Source of the DNA: Oegoconia quadripuncta
Taxonomy: Eukaryota > Arthropoda > Insecta > Lepidoptera > Autostichidae
Reading direction: 5' to 3'
Assembly (NCBI GenBank): GCA_949316235.1
Contig: OX438758.1
Coordinates: 20,114,694-20,178,693, forward strand
Length of the DNA stretch: 64,000 nt
Position 1 is the first letter of the stretch, and each line of letters opens with the position of its first letter. Under the pieces are notes generated by a model. That model did no database searches. It worked only from the letters and a program-made list of their open reading frames with translations, and was not told the origin of the DNA. Made by a program: the position numbers and the translations under genes. Of the stretch, positions 10,920 to 23,319 are shown in pieces.

Positions 10920-11631
10920 AACGACTACTTTTTACCCGGAAGAAGGGTAATGTTTTTCGACCGTATATTATTGTTGTAAGTATGTATGTATCTAGATTTC
11001 TACGTTACCTCCTGTAGCCTAAACGGCTTGACCGGTTTCGAAGTGCAAGATGTCGTTGGATTTGTCTTGAACCCTGGAGAATCATACTATACATTTTATG
11101 GTAAAAAATCCAACATGGCGCCGGTAAAATGCAAAATATGCTGCCGGGTTTTTTGTAAACAACTTTAGATAGATTGTTGCAATTGACTTGACAAGAAGGA
11201 TAGGTAAAGGTAGTCTACTAGTACTCAAACGTGGTCGCGTAGGTCATCAAAAAACATAACGGCTTCTGTAGTACACCAGGTCACACGCGACCCAGCGGCT
11301 GCGCCAAGCGGACCTAAGATCGACGATGTGCATACGATCCAGTGACCTAATGCCCTAATGCGACACTGGGCATTGGCTAACGTCTGAACGAGTTTATGTG
11401 TAAATGTTCGTTACAGGTGTTGTGTTGAATACTAAGTGAAGACGTGAGCTCTGATAAAACTGTAAAATAAAAGAATAGTAAGTATTCCGTGTGATTGAAG
11501 CATTCGGGTTCCGACACAAAGTGTCAGACAGGTTGGCCAACTTGTTAAAGCTGTGATCTCTTTTCATTCCTTGTGATTGACAGAGAGTTTTATTAAAAAC
11601 ACACATAGTTAATGCTTTAGTGGCAAGTTTT
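10920..11631. other. Unassigned sequence
   Basis: A decayed dispersed repeat near 11000-11130 (…cggcttgaccggtttcgaag… and '…aacatggcgccggtaaaatg…') recurs loosely near 19400-19450. No gene is seen. Confidence 0.35.
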
Positions 11632-11965
11632 AACCGCCTCCGTGGCTCAATGTAAACAACATTGGGTTTACGATTCGGAGATCGCGGGTTCGATCCCCGA
11701 GCGGGGTACATGTTTAAGTACTCGGTTTGGTTGGTGGTAGGGCATTTTAAATGTCCGCCTGGCTAGCTACCACCATCTTATCTAAATCTGCCGCCAAGCA
11801 GCAATGTTAATAGCATTGTTGTGTTCCGGTTGTCAGAGATAAGATAGCCAGTCCTCCAAATGTGTTGGGGTTTCCGGGTCAGTACGCTTCCATCGTCGAA
11901 CTCATCTTCACTTAACATCAGGTGTGATTGAGGTCAAGTACGAACCCGTTATGCATAAAAAAAAA
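11632..11965 (+). repeat. SINE-A copy (full length)
   Basis: Begins accgcctccgtggctcaatg, with an A-box-like TGGCTCAATG. The B-box-like ggttcgatcccc lies about 60 bases in, giving a pol III tRNA-like head. The body includes 'ggtggtagggcattttaaat' and ends after 'gaacccgttatgcat' in a run of A. This is one of the most complete copies. Confidence 0.9.
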
Positions 11966-12557
11966 GTTTCTACTTTAATTTCTCTAGTTCAATTAGCGAA
12001 ATCTGGGAATTTAATTATTAATATAATTTAAGTATAGTATCCAGTAGTCTTGTGATGGTCTCTCAAAGTTCTTAAATAGACTTTTACTTGCAGATCCCTT
12101 TAGTATGTTTTCGCGATTGACCACTCTTGTCTCCGTGACCGACTTAGTGGACACGTTGCTATAGATAACACAACAACAAGAACAATCATAATGGCAAATG
12201 AGTTGAAATAAATGTGTTTGCACATACACATAAATGTGAACTTAAACTCTAGATTTTAAGAGTTTTTTACAGGAACTCTGTTTTTATTGACATCCTATAC
12301 TGTACCCAAAATCATGCAAATAAACTATTTTCTATTATCACTAACTAGACGCTCTGCTACCACAGACTATGTATAATATGCATCTCTATGGCAATACTAA
12401 TGAGGAGTTCTTGTTAGGTAAGATAGTGTAAATAGTAAATCATATTGTTACGAAACTATGAAATTCCGTTAGGTTCTTAACAAGTGCGCTTGCGTTGAAT
12501 GATGTACAGATTATAAAGTAATACGTGATTTATTATACTATTTTTTTAATTTTTTTT
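11966..12557. other. Unassigned sequence
   Basis: No gene or recognised repeat. Confidence 0.4.
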
Positions 12558-12830
12558 TGGGCCCTTGGTCTTCTGACACGGAACAATTTGTAAAGGATTT
12601 ATCCGTTAGACTGGTCCACGCCTCTGGAGATGTGAGAGCTGGTGCCTACTTTGCTCAGCAGCTGAGCATTATGCATTCAGCGGGGCAATAGCGCTAGCGT
12701 ACTAGGTACTATGCCTCACGGAAGCGGGTTGGACGGTGTATTTTTTCTATTAGTTATAGGTATTTTTAATTGTGTTTTATAAATTTGTTGTTTTATGTAC
12801 ATAATTAAATATACTATTAATTATACAATT
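12558..12830 (+). mobile_element. LINE-X 3' fragment, frameshifted
   Basis: The plus frame reads GPWSSDTEQFVKDLSVRLVH, then ASGDVRAGAYFAQQLSI, then a stop. Shifting frame restores QRGNSASVLGTMP. This is the RT-polyprotein C-terminal block also seen at 52678 (GPWGPGAHTLF...RAGQYFGQ...QRGNAASLLGTF). An AT-rich 3' UTR follows. One frameshift makes it non-functional. It abuts an opposite-strand piece of the same family. Confidence 0.75.
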
Positions 12831-12831
12831 T

Positions 12832-12950
12832 TTTTTAAAATACTCAAATAAAAAACTAGCCCCAAGTCCCATGGTTGCCAACCAGGTTGGTGGAATGGTA
12901 CCCAGAAGGCTGGCCCCGTTGCCTCGCTATATTTGTGATTAACGTTCCGT
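12832..12950 (-). mobile_element. LINE-X 3' fragment (minus)
   Basis: On the minus strand, 'agcgaggcaacggggccagc', 'cttctgggtaccattccacc' and an ending in 'gggctagttttttatttg' match the 3' part of the plus-strand copy at about 52965-53030 and the fragment at 21436. It is the tail of the element only. Confidence 0.7.
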
Positions 12951-13052
12951 CTTCGTCTATTGCTGGACATAGGCTTCAGGGTGCAACACCATACTCTCCA
13001 ACATCCAACATCTAACCGACCACTACAATGTTGACTAACTACAATACGTCTA

Positions 13053-13410
13053 GTCAAAGTCAAAAATGCTTTATTTTGTAGGTACACAGAGTACACTTAA
13101 AATAGTCAATTTTACATTTTTTAAGCTACTGCTTGTTCAAAATGCAATTTTGCCCTAGAAGAACACGCAAGAAACTCGAAGGGTTGCTCTTTTAAAATCA
13201 GGCTTTGATTTTACATAAAGGTTTTTATATTACAAAAAGGTTTTTATATTTCATTATTAATTGTGAAATATCCTGGCATGCGAACGATCTGATTATGTCC
13301 AGGGATGATTATCATCTAAATAGTCTGATATTTTATAATATGCTTTATTAATAAGTTTCTGTATTAAAGTATCTTTAAATTTATTAAGAGGAAGATTTTG
13401 TATCTCAACT
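13053..13410 (-). mobile_element. 3' end of the large CR1-group LINE (5'-truncated)
   Basis: It matches 38857-39230 nearly base for base. It begins with the terminal 'gtcaaagtcaaaaatgcttt' and carries the polyprotein C-terminus plus 3' UTR. It breaks off within the last 40 codons of ORF2. Confidence 0.92.
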
Positions 13411-13889
13411 GTACAATATCTGCCACAAATTGCCTGGTTTTTACTTTAAATATTACGAATCTAAATCAACGCTATCTACAGACAGACAGACCCGTGTGGG
13501 CAGATGTCCGACAGTAAGGTAACGTTTTTATGAAACCATCAATTAACATGCTCCAAGTTTTTATGTTTCTCTAGTAGGCGAATCTGATGGAACATGTGGT
13601 GCCGGTGTTTTAGTGACGATAAAAACTTGTAAGCTATAACTTATGTTACTACATGGATAAGTTATTGCGGTTCAACTCGAAGTGGGTATATTTCATCACA
13701 GATGATTCCAATTATTATAAAACTAAGGCCTAAAATGCAGAGCCTGAACCCTAACACTTATTGGTAGTGGTCCGTATGGAACTCACTCAATAGACTGCGT
13801 ACCAGGATCGGTAGATGCCGAGAGAACATGTTCAAGTGGGGCTACATGGACGATAACTTGCTTGTGCGGTGATACACCTTCTATGCTGC
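13411..13889. other. Unassigned sequence
   Basis: No gene is seen. Confidence 0.35.
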
Positions 13890-14310
13890 CTTTTTTTTCG
13901 TGGGGAAACGCATTACGCCGTCTCATGGGGGACGGCGAGACGGTTATGTGGGACTCCCCTCCCTGTCGGGAGGGATACCCACTAAAACCCCGCGGCGACC
14001 TTCTTCGGCAGTAGGGAGGACCTGGGAATGCATAGGCGGCTCCATTAACCCCCCCCCCCTCCCAAGGGCAGGCTCATTCCCGGAGGGCGTCTAGCGCACC
14101 CTCCGTAGGGGGCGCTGTGGTGCCTCACACCGCGATCAGCGAGCGGAACGAAGCGCGGCAGGGCCCGATGCGACGACACCCCCCGGGTGTGCTTGGAGCT
14201 TCGAAGACTGCTGCTGCTGCTGTGCCTGACCCTGCGTGACCCTTGTACGCTACAGGACCTCTACGATGCCACAGACAATGTCGCACGGGTGGTTGTCTTT
14301 TAACGATTGA
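13890..14310. repeat. GC-rich block, probably part of a retroelement 5' region
   Basis: About 400 bases far richer in G and C than the surroundings. It holds 'gtggggaaacgcattacgcc', a run of nine or more C near 14049, and a CTG repeat near 14208-14222. The two overlapping frames have no recognisable domain. Similar GC blocks open some lepidopteran retroelements, but I cannot name one. Confidence 0.35.
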
Positions 14311-15998
14311 ACACAAAAAGTGTACCCACGAATTTGATGTTTTTCCATCTTAGTGAGTCTGGTTCTTATGTGTAAGTTGTTTTAGTTAGCCACCCTATGT
14401 CACAGACGACAATGGTTTTATTAATTAAGTGGTTGTTGGCATTGTAGATAGGTCCTACCCGTGTCTCCTAAAAGGCTTAGTTCATCGTAATCTCAAGTAG
14501 TAACTTCATTAGATTCTAACACGCGAATCATCTCAACTGTACACAAATTAACCTCGATCTTTAATCATTGCGATGCCTGAATAATTAAAGTAGTATATTT
14601 TGCAAGTTGAACAAAAGTTGTTGCGTTGGTTTCTCATTGTTGTGGCAAATGGCCGTTACTTATTATAACATTTAACTATATGTACGAGTGCATTGCAATA
14701 TATGTAGCCGGCCGTTACCGAGGAAATCGGAGCAGAACATAATGGATGACCTCTCTAAATATTCAACTAAGCAAATACTGCTCGACTATCGCATCTTAAT
14801 AAAGACACAGACATTTTTATGATATTAGAATCCCATACGTAAAGGAAGATATATCTTCATTTGAGAGATTTTGCGATAAACAAAGGCCTACATATAAAAA
14901 TAAGCTCGATCTATAATTGAATTCTGCATAAGGTCAGGGGTAATTATTTTTAATAATTAACAGGGGGTATTAGTCTTTAAATAAATTCAAAGTTAACGTG
15001 AAGCAGAAGCTAAGTGCAAAAGACTACGGTAAAATCGTTGAGTAAGGGGCCGATCGCGCTAAGTTTGAACGATAATACCAAAGCTAAACCATAAACAAAA
15101 TTCGTATCGCGCCAATCATTTGAACGAAAATTAACCAAGTTTTTTTTAATACAAAGGTATTAAAAAAATTAACTCTAAATATTTTGGTTTGGTTTTACTT
15201 TAGTAGCATCAATGATATAATTGTTCACATAAAATTACTCGATACCATTTTTACATTAGCTAAACTAAAGCTAAACCAAAACCAAAAACGTTCCGTTCGA
15301 AAACGGTAAAACCATTGTAAAATAGCGCGTTTGATTTCCTGGAACGACAATAAACTTTGGACTTATAACCTGTTCTGACACGTTAAGAGCCCATAATTTT
15401 CATAAAATGAAATACCTAAATATCTCCTTGACTTTGAAGAAAAGAGTAACCCTTGAGTTTCTTGCTCATTCTTTTTTGGGGTTACAATGAACGGTAACTT
15501 TAAAAATTGTGACGTTTTCAAAACTTACAAATACAAATACACTTTATTGCATTTACCAGCCATGATAGTCTCTATATCGTAGCGATTCTATGAAAGGTCT
15601 TTTTTGTGTGAATCTCAGATGTAGAAGGCATAAAATAAATGGTGATAATCCCAGTAGGTGTGTCCGTTTTGAATAGATGTTACCGTAACTTTACTGAAGA
15701 TAGAAAAAAGACGGTCAAATCCCATCGCGAGGTTTGGAATGAAAGATACTAATATTAAAAAAAAAAACAAATGTAACACTTTAATATTGGTATGTCTGAG
15801 ACCACAACAATGTTCTGACAAACCACAAGTAACTCGTAAGACTTTTGAGTCCATTTACTTACTACAAGTAACACGAGTATGTAACGTTCCAGTAAAACAC
15901 GAATAGATTTAATTCTAGTTTATGATTGACAGATAAGCCTGCGTTCGCGCAGCCGTCATGTCTCCGGTGAAAACGTTGGAGTTAATTAGCGCGAATTA
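14311..15998. other. Mostly unassigned; one LINE-type tail
   Basis: At 15526-15620 the phrase 'acaaatacaaatacacttta' with 'ttgca' is, on the minus strand, the same AATAAAGTG-type 3' ending seen at 20930-21012. Imperfect inverted phrases around 15070-15310 (…gctaaacc…) may be a decayed palindromic element. No gene is seen. Confidence 0.35.
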
Positions 15999-16208
15999 TT
16001 GCTAACATACGATCTTCAAGATGATACCCGCAGAGCAACGTCGCTTCGTGGAAGGGAAATTGTTAACCTTAATCATTTCAGCTCTCGTGGAGATTATGAT
16101 GAGGTATATGATGAGGAGGTCTTAAATCGAGCTAAATCTGAGATGGTTGATGTCGTCGAAAATGAAGCATCCTGTTTGGTTTACGAAGCAATCGTTTGGG
16201 GGAGTTGA
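15999..16208 (+). other. Open frame of unknown status
   Basis: A 69-codon frame has an acidic middle (SRGDYDEVYDEEVLNRAKSE) and ends VYEAIVWGS. It begins after ATTGCTAACATACG without a clear ATG context. No family is recognised, and nothing nearby supports an exon. It is noted because its composition is less AT-biased than its neighbours. Confidence 0.15.
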
Positions 16209-17399
16209 TAAAGTTATTGCATTTTTTTTAGATCTATTTATCCCTTAAAACTAAAAGCAACCTATTGATGACCAGTTTCTGCCGTAAGTGACGGTGACAG
16301 ACGACAGACATTTTGACATGTTTGGTCCGGGACTAACAAGGACTAATTGAACATAATTTCACGGAAACTTTTATTATTACAAATGTTAGCAAATTCGAAC
16401 ATTGAAAATAAACATGCATTTAGTCCAAAAGCCTCTTTATTCCCACCATCAATCACAGTCATATCCACATTACTGTCAATTAAGTAAATAGACGGAGTTT
16501 ATCAAACTGCCATCGGCACAGTGATTACCGACTCGACACAATTCAAGTGATGACATGCAATTTTACATAAATCTCTTTGTGCATCATGAATCAAGATAGA
16601 CTTATTGAGATGCATTACTTTGTTGATTCCAGTAGAAGTGTTACATCTGGACAGATTATCATCTTCGTTGTCTATTCATTGTTGTTTTCTAAGTATATTG
16701 CACGTAAATAAGGCTAGAACAGAACCTCTTCCTGCCCGATTAGACTGACTACCTGATAAAGTTATGCTATGGAAATGATATAAACCTCCTAAATTTTGGG
16801 CGCTCCATATAGATTCAAAAACTAAATTAGCAGCTGAAAAGCTTGGCAATCTTTCTAAAGTTAGGCGGCATTTCAACAGTAAATGGTCTTCTACCAGGCC
16901 GAGATTTGCTCGTGTATGGAACTGTGGAACGATGCGCCATAAGCATTGGTGACTACTCAATTCCCGCTAAACCGTAGAGCTTTGAACGCCGTCGTAAGGC
17001 CACATGCAATATTATTTCTGAGAGTGTGCGATGGAATTGCATCAAATTATTCCATCTCCGAACTACTAGACACGGGGAGGTTTACACCGCTTCATTGTTG
17101 ACATCCCAAACAAAGAAGACTATTTTAACTTTTGGGAAGACTGTCGGCTAAATTTAGACACTGTAAAATTCTTAAATAGAAACATGCAAGTCATTTACAA
17201 GCGCATACATCCAATTCCTGTTGTTTATAAGTCTCCAGTGACAGATACAATGTGAATCAGTGAGCCATAGACTAAGCTTAGAAAAGTAACACGCCTTATA
17301 TTTGAAACTGTCAAAGTTTAATTTGTCTATCTTGCAAGACCTTAGATCCGATTCCAATCACTGCAAACTTTAACCAGGGCTTCAGTCAGAAGCTATTTA
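16209..17399. other. Unassigned sequence
   Basis: The minus-strand frame at 16676-16960 (94 codons) has no recognisable domain. Nothing else is seen. Confidence 0.35.
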
Positions 17400-17670
17400 T
17401 ATTTTACAATACAAGGAAGGAAAGAAAGAAAGAAAAACATTTATTCAGCTTGCAATGTCTAGTAGCATTGCCATCTCCGAAAAATGTTTTAAGTTCAACT
17501 CTCAACGCACTGTCACACGCACCAAGTGTTTCAAGGTTACGTAAGTAAATGTATTGTAGTTTTCGGAAGCTCGGTTCATAAGATAATTGACAGCAGAAAT
17601 AGCAAATGTGACGTTTTGTCAAAGACCGGAATTGACGGAGAATAGCTGTATTCAATGATACTACCACTAC
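17400..17670 (-). repeat. LINE 3' end with CTTT tail (minus)
   Basis: Read on the minus strand it ends '…aataaatgtttttctttctttctttccttcc', a simple-repeat tail typical of non-LTR elements in this window (compare 44090). The upstream sequence has no kept motif. Confidence 0.4.
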
Positions 17671-18552
17671 GAGTAGCCTTAGATTGTCCTTTAATTCGAC
17701 CGTTAAATATTCCCACAGCTTGATGAGGTGACGAGTCTGGCTTATTAATAAATTTTTAGTTCCACTCCGCTGGGTGGAGGCCTGGAGTCCTGAAATACAG
17801 ACTTTTATAGTCTAGCTCAGGCTCCAGTCCACCACATCTAATAATTTTGTGATCTTTTCTTTTTATTTTTGGATTTCTTGTTTGTTGAACAGATGTGGTG
17901 TGAAAATAAAATTATTTTTATTTTTATTTTTTTTATTTTTATTTGAAATATTAATTGAATGCAACGATACAATGTTCCAAATTGTATTTTGAGCAGCCTT
18001 GCCGGGAGCTCCGTATCCAATTTATAGCCTCGGTCATTAGGCGTGTGACCAGACCAGTAGCGGCGGTGATTCGAACCGCAGCTGGATAGCAATTAATCGT
18101 CGCCTTGTTCCCGATTGCCGTTTGATAAATTAAATCGAATTGTTACCATTTATCGATGTCAGAATCTCGGGCAAGTTATTGAAATTAAGTTTGATCATGC
18201 GATTTAGTTATGATTGATATAGCTAGGTCATGAGCGTTAGTTGCAATTGCAAGTTTAAATAGTAGTCTAGACAGGGACGTACAAAGTACGTGGTATTCTC
18301 TATCATGACGTCTCGAATGAACTGCTTAAAGTAAGCTAACTGACGACCAACTTTTCTTGCTGTTAAAAGTAATATCTTCTCATGCCTGCATACGAATAGA
18401 TGTCATCTAAAGCGTCAGTTCGACACACACGCCTATCATAGAGTCCTCAAACAAAAGCTAACCTGTTTTTTGTAGTTTCTAGCATTAACATTTACACCAA
18501 ACTAATAAAATCCAAAATAAAATATATTTTTTATTGTAGTTATTTCCATTTC
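17671..18552. other. Unassigned, with a possible LINE tail
   Basis: A T/A-rich run at about 17900-17945 after 'gtgaaaataaaatt' looks like a retroelement tail. A minus-strand phrase 'ctgcggttcgaatcaccgcc' near 18060-18080 resembles a B box, but no matching A box or body is recognised. Confidence 0.3.
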
Positions 18553-18654
18553 CGTGTAGGTTTCCGGGTCAGTACGCTTCCACCTTCGACCTCATCTTCA
18601 CTTAACATCAGGTGTGATTGAGGTCAAGTACCAACCCGTTATGCATAAAAAAAA
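18553..18654 (+). repeat. SINE-A 3' fragment
   Basis: Contains 'tttccgggtcagtacgcttc' through the terminal A run. The tRNA-like head is missing. Confidence 0.85.
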
Positions 18655-19798
18655 GTTATTGTCCCCCGTGAACCTTTTTAAGTTTTTCTAGCTCCTCATG
18701 AAAACTTAGTTACTATTAAGTAATCTTTCTAGTCCAGAATTATATATCTTGGGCTATTTTTAGCAGTGACAGCAGTTATAAATCGATTTACCCTTACATT
18801 TAATAAAGCCAATATCTTGGTGGGAAGTGCTTGAAGACGTATGTACATGTTGAAGACGTTTTGTAGCAAACAATTTATAGTTTTAGATTAAGTTAAAACT
18901 TACATTAAGTTATTCTTGAAAACATTACCTACATCAATTCACAAAACCGACAAAAGTTCTTTGCAAGCCGAAAAGGTACGTAAGGAGATACTGTGATGGC
19001 GTTGGCTCTTGGCTATGATGTGAAACTGCTTTGATCTCGTCCGATGCAACGTAAACTTACATCCCACTCAGGAAGTTACCTCCAGTTGCTACACTTGCTC
19101 CCAAACTCTCCACTACTATCTGTCAATCAACATCGTAAACTCGCCCACTAAGCGCGCGCGCATAACTCACGCGCCTGTGTTGCCAGTTTAAGAAAACTGG
19201 ACAATTTTGACGGATATTTGAGCATTTGTGGAGAGTAGGGTGAAGTAGTTAAAGCATCGGCTTGTGTATTTTATCCACTTCAGATTACTGAGTGACGATA
19301 TATCAGTTATTTTCTTTGGTAAATATCACACTGATATAAGAAATGTAAATGTCACAAATACCGTTATGCGCAACAGGTATATGGTATACGATGGTTATAT
19401 GCTAAGTTTTGTTTTTATAAAATCAAAATGGCGACAGTAAAATGCAAAATGGTGGAGACGAAAAATTATTGCGTAGGTACCTTATTGAATGGCATAAATA
19501 GGTCTTACAAAATCAAAATGATGTTTCCTAGCCTATTTTAAAATCCTGAACCTGAATTTTGACGTTGTATTGGTAGAATGTTTACTTATTCCTTGTTACA
19601 CGTAATGAATGATAATACTGTATTGGAAAATATCTGAAAATACTTTTATAATTTGATTTGACGCTTCCAATGATTTTTTAAAATTTATTATAAGAGTTGT
19701 GTTGCAGTAAATCCAAAGCATTTTAGGCCTCAGGCAGTCCAGTTTCTATGCTAAATATTTTTTTTTAAGGCTAATTATTTTCGAAATGGCTTTCCATC
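18655..19798. other. Unassigned sequence
   Basis: No gene is seen. A CG-repeat spot lies at about 19149-19158. Confidence 0.35.
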
Positions 19799-20068
19799 AA
19801 TAAATAAATATTCTTAGACATACACACAGCGCCATCTAGTTCCCCAATAAGCAACTATAGGCTTGTGTTGTGGATACCAGATGGTTGATATACTACATAA
19901 ATACATTTTTTTTTGTAAATAAATACTTATACTTATTATACATGAAAACATCCATCACTCGGGTACACATGTCCGTATTCATCACACAAACATATGCCCC
20001 TAGCGGGATTCGAACCCGCAACCTTTTGGTATAGTGGTCAGAGTTGCTAACCACTACACCAAACATAT
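19799..20068 (-). repeat. SINE-B copy (full length)
   Basis: The minus-strand head reads ttggtgtagtggttagcaac … ggttgcgggttcgaatcccg, with A- and B-box-like segments of a tRNA. A body and an AT-rich 3' tail of AAATA repeats follow. It looks like a tRNA gene only in its first 75 bases. Confidence 0.9.
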
Positions 20069-20929
20069 TGCGGGAATAAAATTGCGGGATATAGAGACGT
20101 CGTTCTTATCCCTTTTCAACATATAAGTCAGAAAGATGCAAATAGTAAAGCGCGCCGATAATTGACGCAGTTCTCTTGCGCACTAAGACGCTGTAAGACA
20201 AAAGTGAAGCCACAAACGGTGACTATTTTTACACGCATGTACGCACACATACACATCAAATGGAAGTGATGGCATATTCATAGCGATAACTCACACACAT
20301 TTAGAAAAATAGATTCACTTTACGTTATGTTAACACTCCATCTTTCTTTTTCTGTGAGCTGAGTTTTAAGCCTATCAAATAAAACACTTTTTCTTAATAA
20401 CGAAGGGAATAAGATTAGATGTACTTAATGATTTTGAAGATGGCAACATAGATGCGCGTGCGCACTGTGAAAGTGGTAGTAATTAATTCGGAACATGTTC
20501 GGAACAGTTACCACGGAAAGCGGAACGTTGCGTCACAGTGATCCGCTGGAGTCCACCAATTAGGGACCCCAATATGTGGGTTATCTAATTCTAGAATTCC
20601 TAATCTTCGGAATATATAGTATATACTATTTAAATGTGATTCAAGCACATGATCAGAAGTACTTAATAATTGACTGCAGAATTTTTATATGTTAGAGACT
20701 AAATGACAGGTAACAGAATGTTACTCATGCAGCGATATCCGCTTGAGGACAGTTAAAAAGGGACAGCTTTATATAACTTGTATAGCGGCATCTCTAACTA
20801 TGCTCAAGCGCAGATATACGCTTGAGCAACATTCTGAAATATGGACATGTTTAATAAACTTCAAAAATCAATTATTTCAACGTCAAACACATGATATAAC
20901 ATTCTTTTCTTACCACTTTTCTGAAACTG
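20069..20929. other. Unassigned sequence
   Basis: No gene is seen; the frame starting at 20743 crosses a repeat tail. Confidence 0.35.
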
Positions 20930-21012
20930 TGTTTTCTTTTCTGTTGTGCAATAAAGTGTATTTGTATTGTATTGTAGTGCAGTGCAGTGCAGTGCATTGT
21001 ATTGTATTGTAT
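20930..21012 (+). repeat. LINE 3' end with GTATT/GCAGT microsatellite
   Basis: 'ttgtgcaataaagtgtattt' leads into GTATT and then GCAGT and GTATT units. The tail motif drifts within the array, which suggests slippage after insertion. Confidence 0.6.
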
Positions 21013-21136
21013 AATTTGTTGAAAGATATATTTTCAATCGTGCGTTATAGAGACTTACGGTTAGGTTTGTTGAATGTCAAAATTAAATCTTTTGGAAATT
21101 GGAAGGCTTACGTATTTCTCTGTCAGTCATTTACAC

Positions 21137-21365
21137 GAGTTTTTTACCGTAAGGAAAAAAATAGGGCATATTAGGTAATTGAAATAGAAGTTGTTGGCAT
21201 ACTCGTAGCGTAGGTAAATTATTATTTTTTTTCAAATTCATCACCTGAATTGATAAGCGACTGACGGGATTCCTAGGGTTCCTCTCATGCGAAATTTATT
21301 TGGAACTCATTTTTTCTCGAAGTTTTTTTTCTTTATTGAATTTAATGATGTAATTTTTATTTCTT
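21137..21365 (+). mobile_element. MITE5 left portion
   Basis: Starts 'ttttttaccgtaaggaaaaa' and then 'tagggcatattaggtaa'. The interior ('catgcgaaatttatttggaa') matches the complete copy at 35845-36222. The right inverted end is missing. Confidence 0.75.
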
Positions 21366-21435
21366 TTTTCTCCCAGTTTTACTTATATATTTAATTTAAT
21401 GTACAATATTTATAAACAATACTTATACAATTTAT

Positions 21436-21515
21436 TAGAAAAAAAAAAGAATCACAAATAAAAAACTAGCCCCAAATCTCTGGTTTGTGGAATGGTACTC
21501 AGAAGGCTGGCTGGC
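21436..21515 (-). mobile_element. LINE-X tail fragment (minus)
   Basis: 'aataaaaaactagccccaaa' and 'tggaatggtactcagaaggc' match 12832-12950. Confidence 0.65.
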
Positions 21516-21690
21516 TTTAATGATGTAATTGAAATGAAAATGATATGAAATGAAGTCTTTATTATTATGCCATTAAACACTATACAACTCACAATTTATT
21601 TACCATAGGTAGTATAATATTTAAACTATAAGAACTGTTCGAGCTAATACCCGCTGCTCAATTTAACCGATACACTTCTCGGAGAAAATT

Positions 21691-21972
21691 AAAATTCCAT
21701 CCACATCACCTGGATGAGTGGAAGTCTACCACTGTACGTTTCTCAAGAAACTTCTTACCACGTACGACCACCCTGTGGAACGGACTTCCGGCAGCGGTGT
21801 TCCCGAACGAGTACGACATTGGAACCTTCAAAAAACGAGCCTACACCTTCCTCAAAGGCCGGCAACGCATCTGTGACCCTTTTGGTGTTGCGGGTGTCCA
21901 TGGGCGGCGGTGATTGCTTTCCTGATGGAGACCCGAATGCTCGTTTGCCGCCCTCTCATATATATAAAAAAA
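21691..21972 (+). mobile_element. LINE-E 3' fragment, open C-terminal frame
   Basis: The plus frame at 21698-21913 is uninterrupted for 71 codons and then TGA. It reads [20 protein letters not shown]..., [17 protein letters not shown] and ends [10 protein letters not shown]. This is the tail that follows the polymerase in many insect LINEs. A UTR with 'gctcgtttgccgccctctca' and an A-rich end follow. The rest of the element is absent. Confidence 0.85.
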
Positions 21973-22457
21973 AATATCCTGGCATCATTATCTGAGAAGT
22001 ATATTACTTAAAACTCTGTCTCCTACACTAGTCCTAGAACCGTGTCGCAAGAAGACAGTTACCGTAGAAAAACAAATAAATTATCTGAAGCCTTTTCGAA
22101 GATGTTTTAGAGGGTTTTCTAAATTTTGAATTTATAGTTATCAGAAATACAAATGTTAATGTACTGATGATGATGACGTCAACTCAGTGATTATCAACCA
22201 TGACAATAAGTCGTACCAAAAGAAATTTTGGTCGGACCGTCGTCAGTAGATATGTCGTCAATTGGAGCGTTGAGAATTACTTGTAAAAAGTAAAGTTCTC
22301 TAATGTTACCTACCCGTGAAATTACTCTGGCTTGAATATTATGCAGATGTACTGTACACTACGCATGTGTGCAGGTAGTGGGTGTACCTGAAGGTAATTG
22401 GTACAAGTGAAACGAAACTATTAAGTACATACTCATTCTGTTACAATAACAGATTTA
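21973..22457. other. Unassigned sequence
   Basis: No gene is seen. Confidence 0.4.
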
Positions 22458-22770
22458 ACCGCCTCGTGGCTCAATGTAACAACATTGGCTTTACGATTCG
22501 GAGGTCGCGGGTTCGATCCCCAGCGGGGTTTAAGTACCCGGTTTAATTGGTGGTAGGGCATTTTAAATGTAGCTACCACAATCTTATCTAAATCTGCCGC
22601 CAAGCAGCAATGTTAATAGCATTGTTGTGTTCCGGTTAGAGATAAGAGATATGCCAGTCCCCCAAATGTGTTGGGGTTTCCGGGTCAGTACGCTTCCACC
22701 TTCGACCTCATCTTCACTTAACATAAGGTGTGATTGAGGTCAAGTACCAACCCGTTGTGCATAAAAAAAA
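22458..22770 (+). repeat. SINE-A copy with small deletions
   Basis: Complete head and tail. It is shortened at the B-box side ('gatccccagcggggtttaag') and at the 'gtccgcctggctagctacc' block, relative to 11632. Confidence 0.9.
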
Positions 22771-23319
22771 TATATAGTTTTATGTCAGCGAGGCGTCAAT
22801 TAATTCAACAATTCTTTAATGGCTTAATTTAATTTATAAACCATTTGTTTTTTTTTCTTTTTTGCGATGTTTGAATCTGGTAGGTTATGTATCGCGAGGG
22901 CAAAAAATGTACAAGTGTGATAATGCATGTTATTGAATTGTATAATGTATTTCTATTTGTGAGGACCTGTAATTGGCTCTCTGTTTCCTATAATAGTTTC
23001 CATTAGTGTTATTGCAGCTGTTGGTTTTCCGAATAAATAAAATATAATACCCAAAGGCTTTAGTTTGGGATACCTCTGACGACCCCATTTGGGACAAGGG
23101 TTCCCATTTGTCGGGCGGAGAAGATATAATGGCATTTTTTTTTTGTATTTTCAATCATTTCCTTATTGTTTGTTGATTTTCTCATCACATGACATCTTGA
23201 AGCCTCTTATTCTTTTTCAATGATAACTTCCTCATTGTTAACCTTGTAAAATGCAAAACTTTAATTACTTTAGAATTTAGAGTGTTCAGTGTGATTCATT
23301 TTAGAGTGGTGTTTACTAC
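22771..23319. other. Unassigned, with a repeat Y scrap
   Basis: At about 23040-23110, 'ctttagtttgggatacctct' and 'gacgaccccatttggga' match repeat Y on the minus strand. No gene is seen. Confidence 0.45.

Noticed and set aside
11632..11720. tRNA gene in the SINE-A head
   Set aside because: The same head plus body recurs many times; the cloverleaf is incomplete.
15060..15320. Possible sixth palindromic element around 'gctaaacc' phrases
   Set aside because: The inverted phrases are too imperfect and too AT-rich to set boundaries.
19799..20068. tRNA gene on the minus strand (also 23320, 37967, 52097, 53434, 54762, 59848)
   Set aside because: A- and B-box-like segments are present, but the acceptor stem does not pair and each head continues into a shared repeat body. 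They are SINEs.
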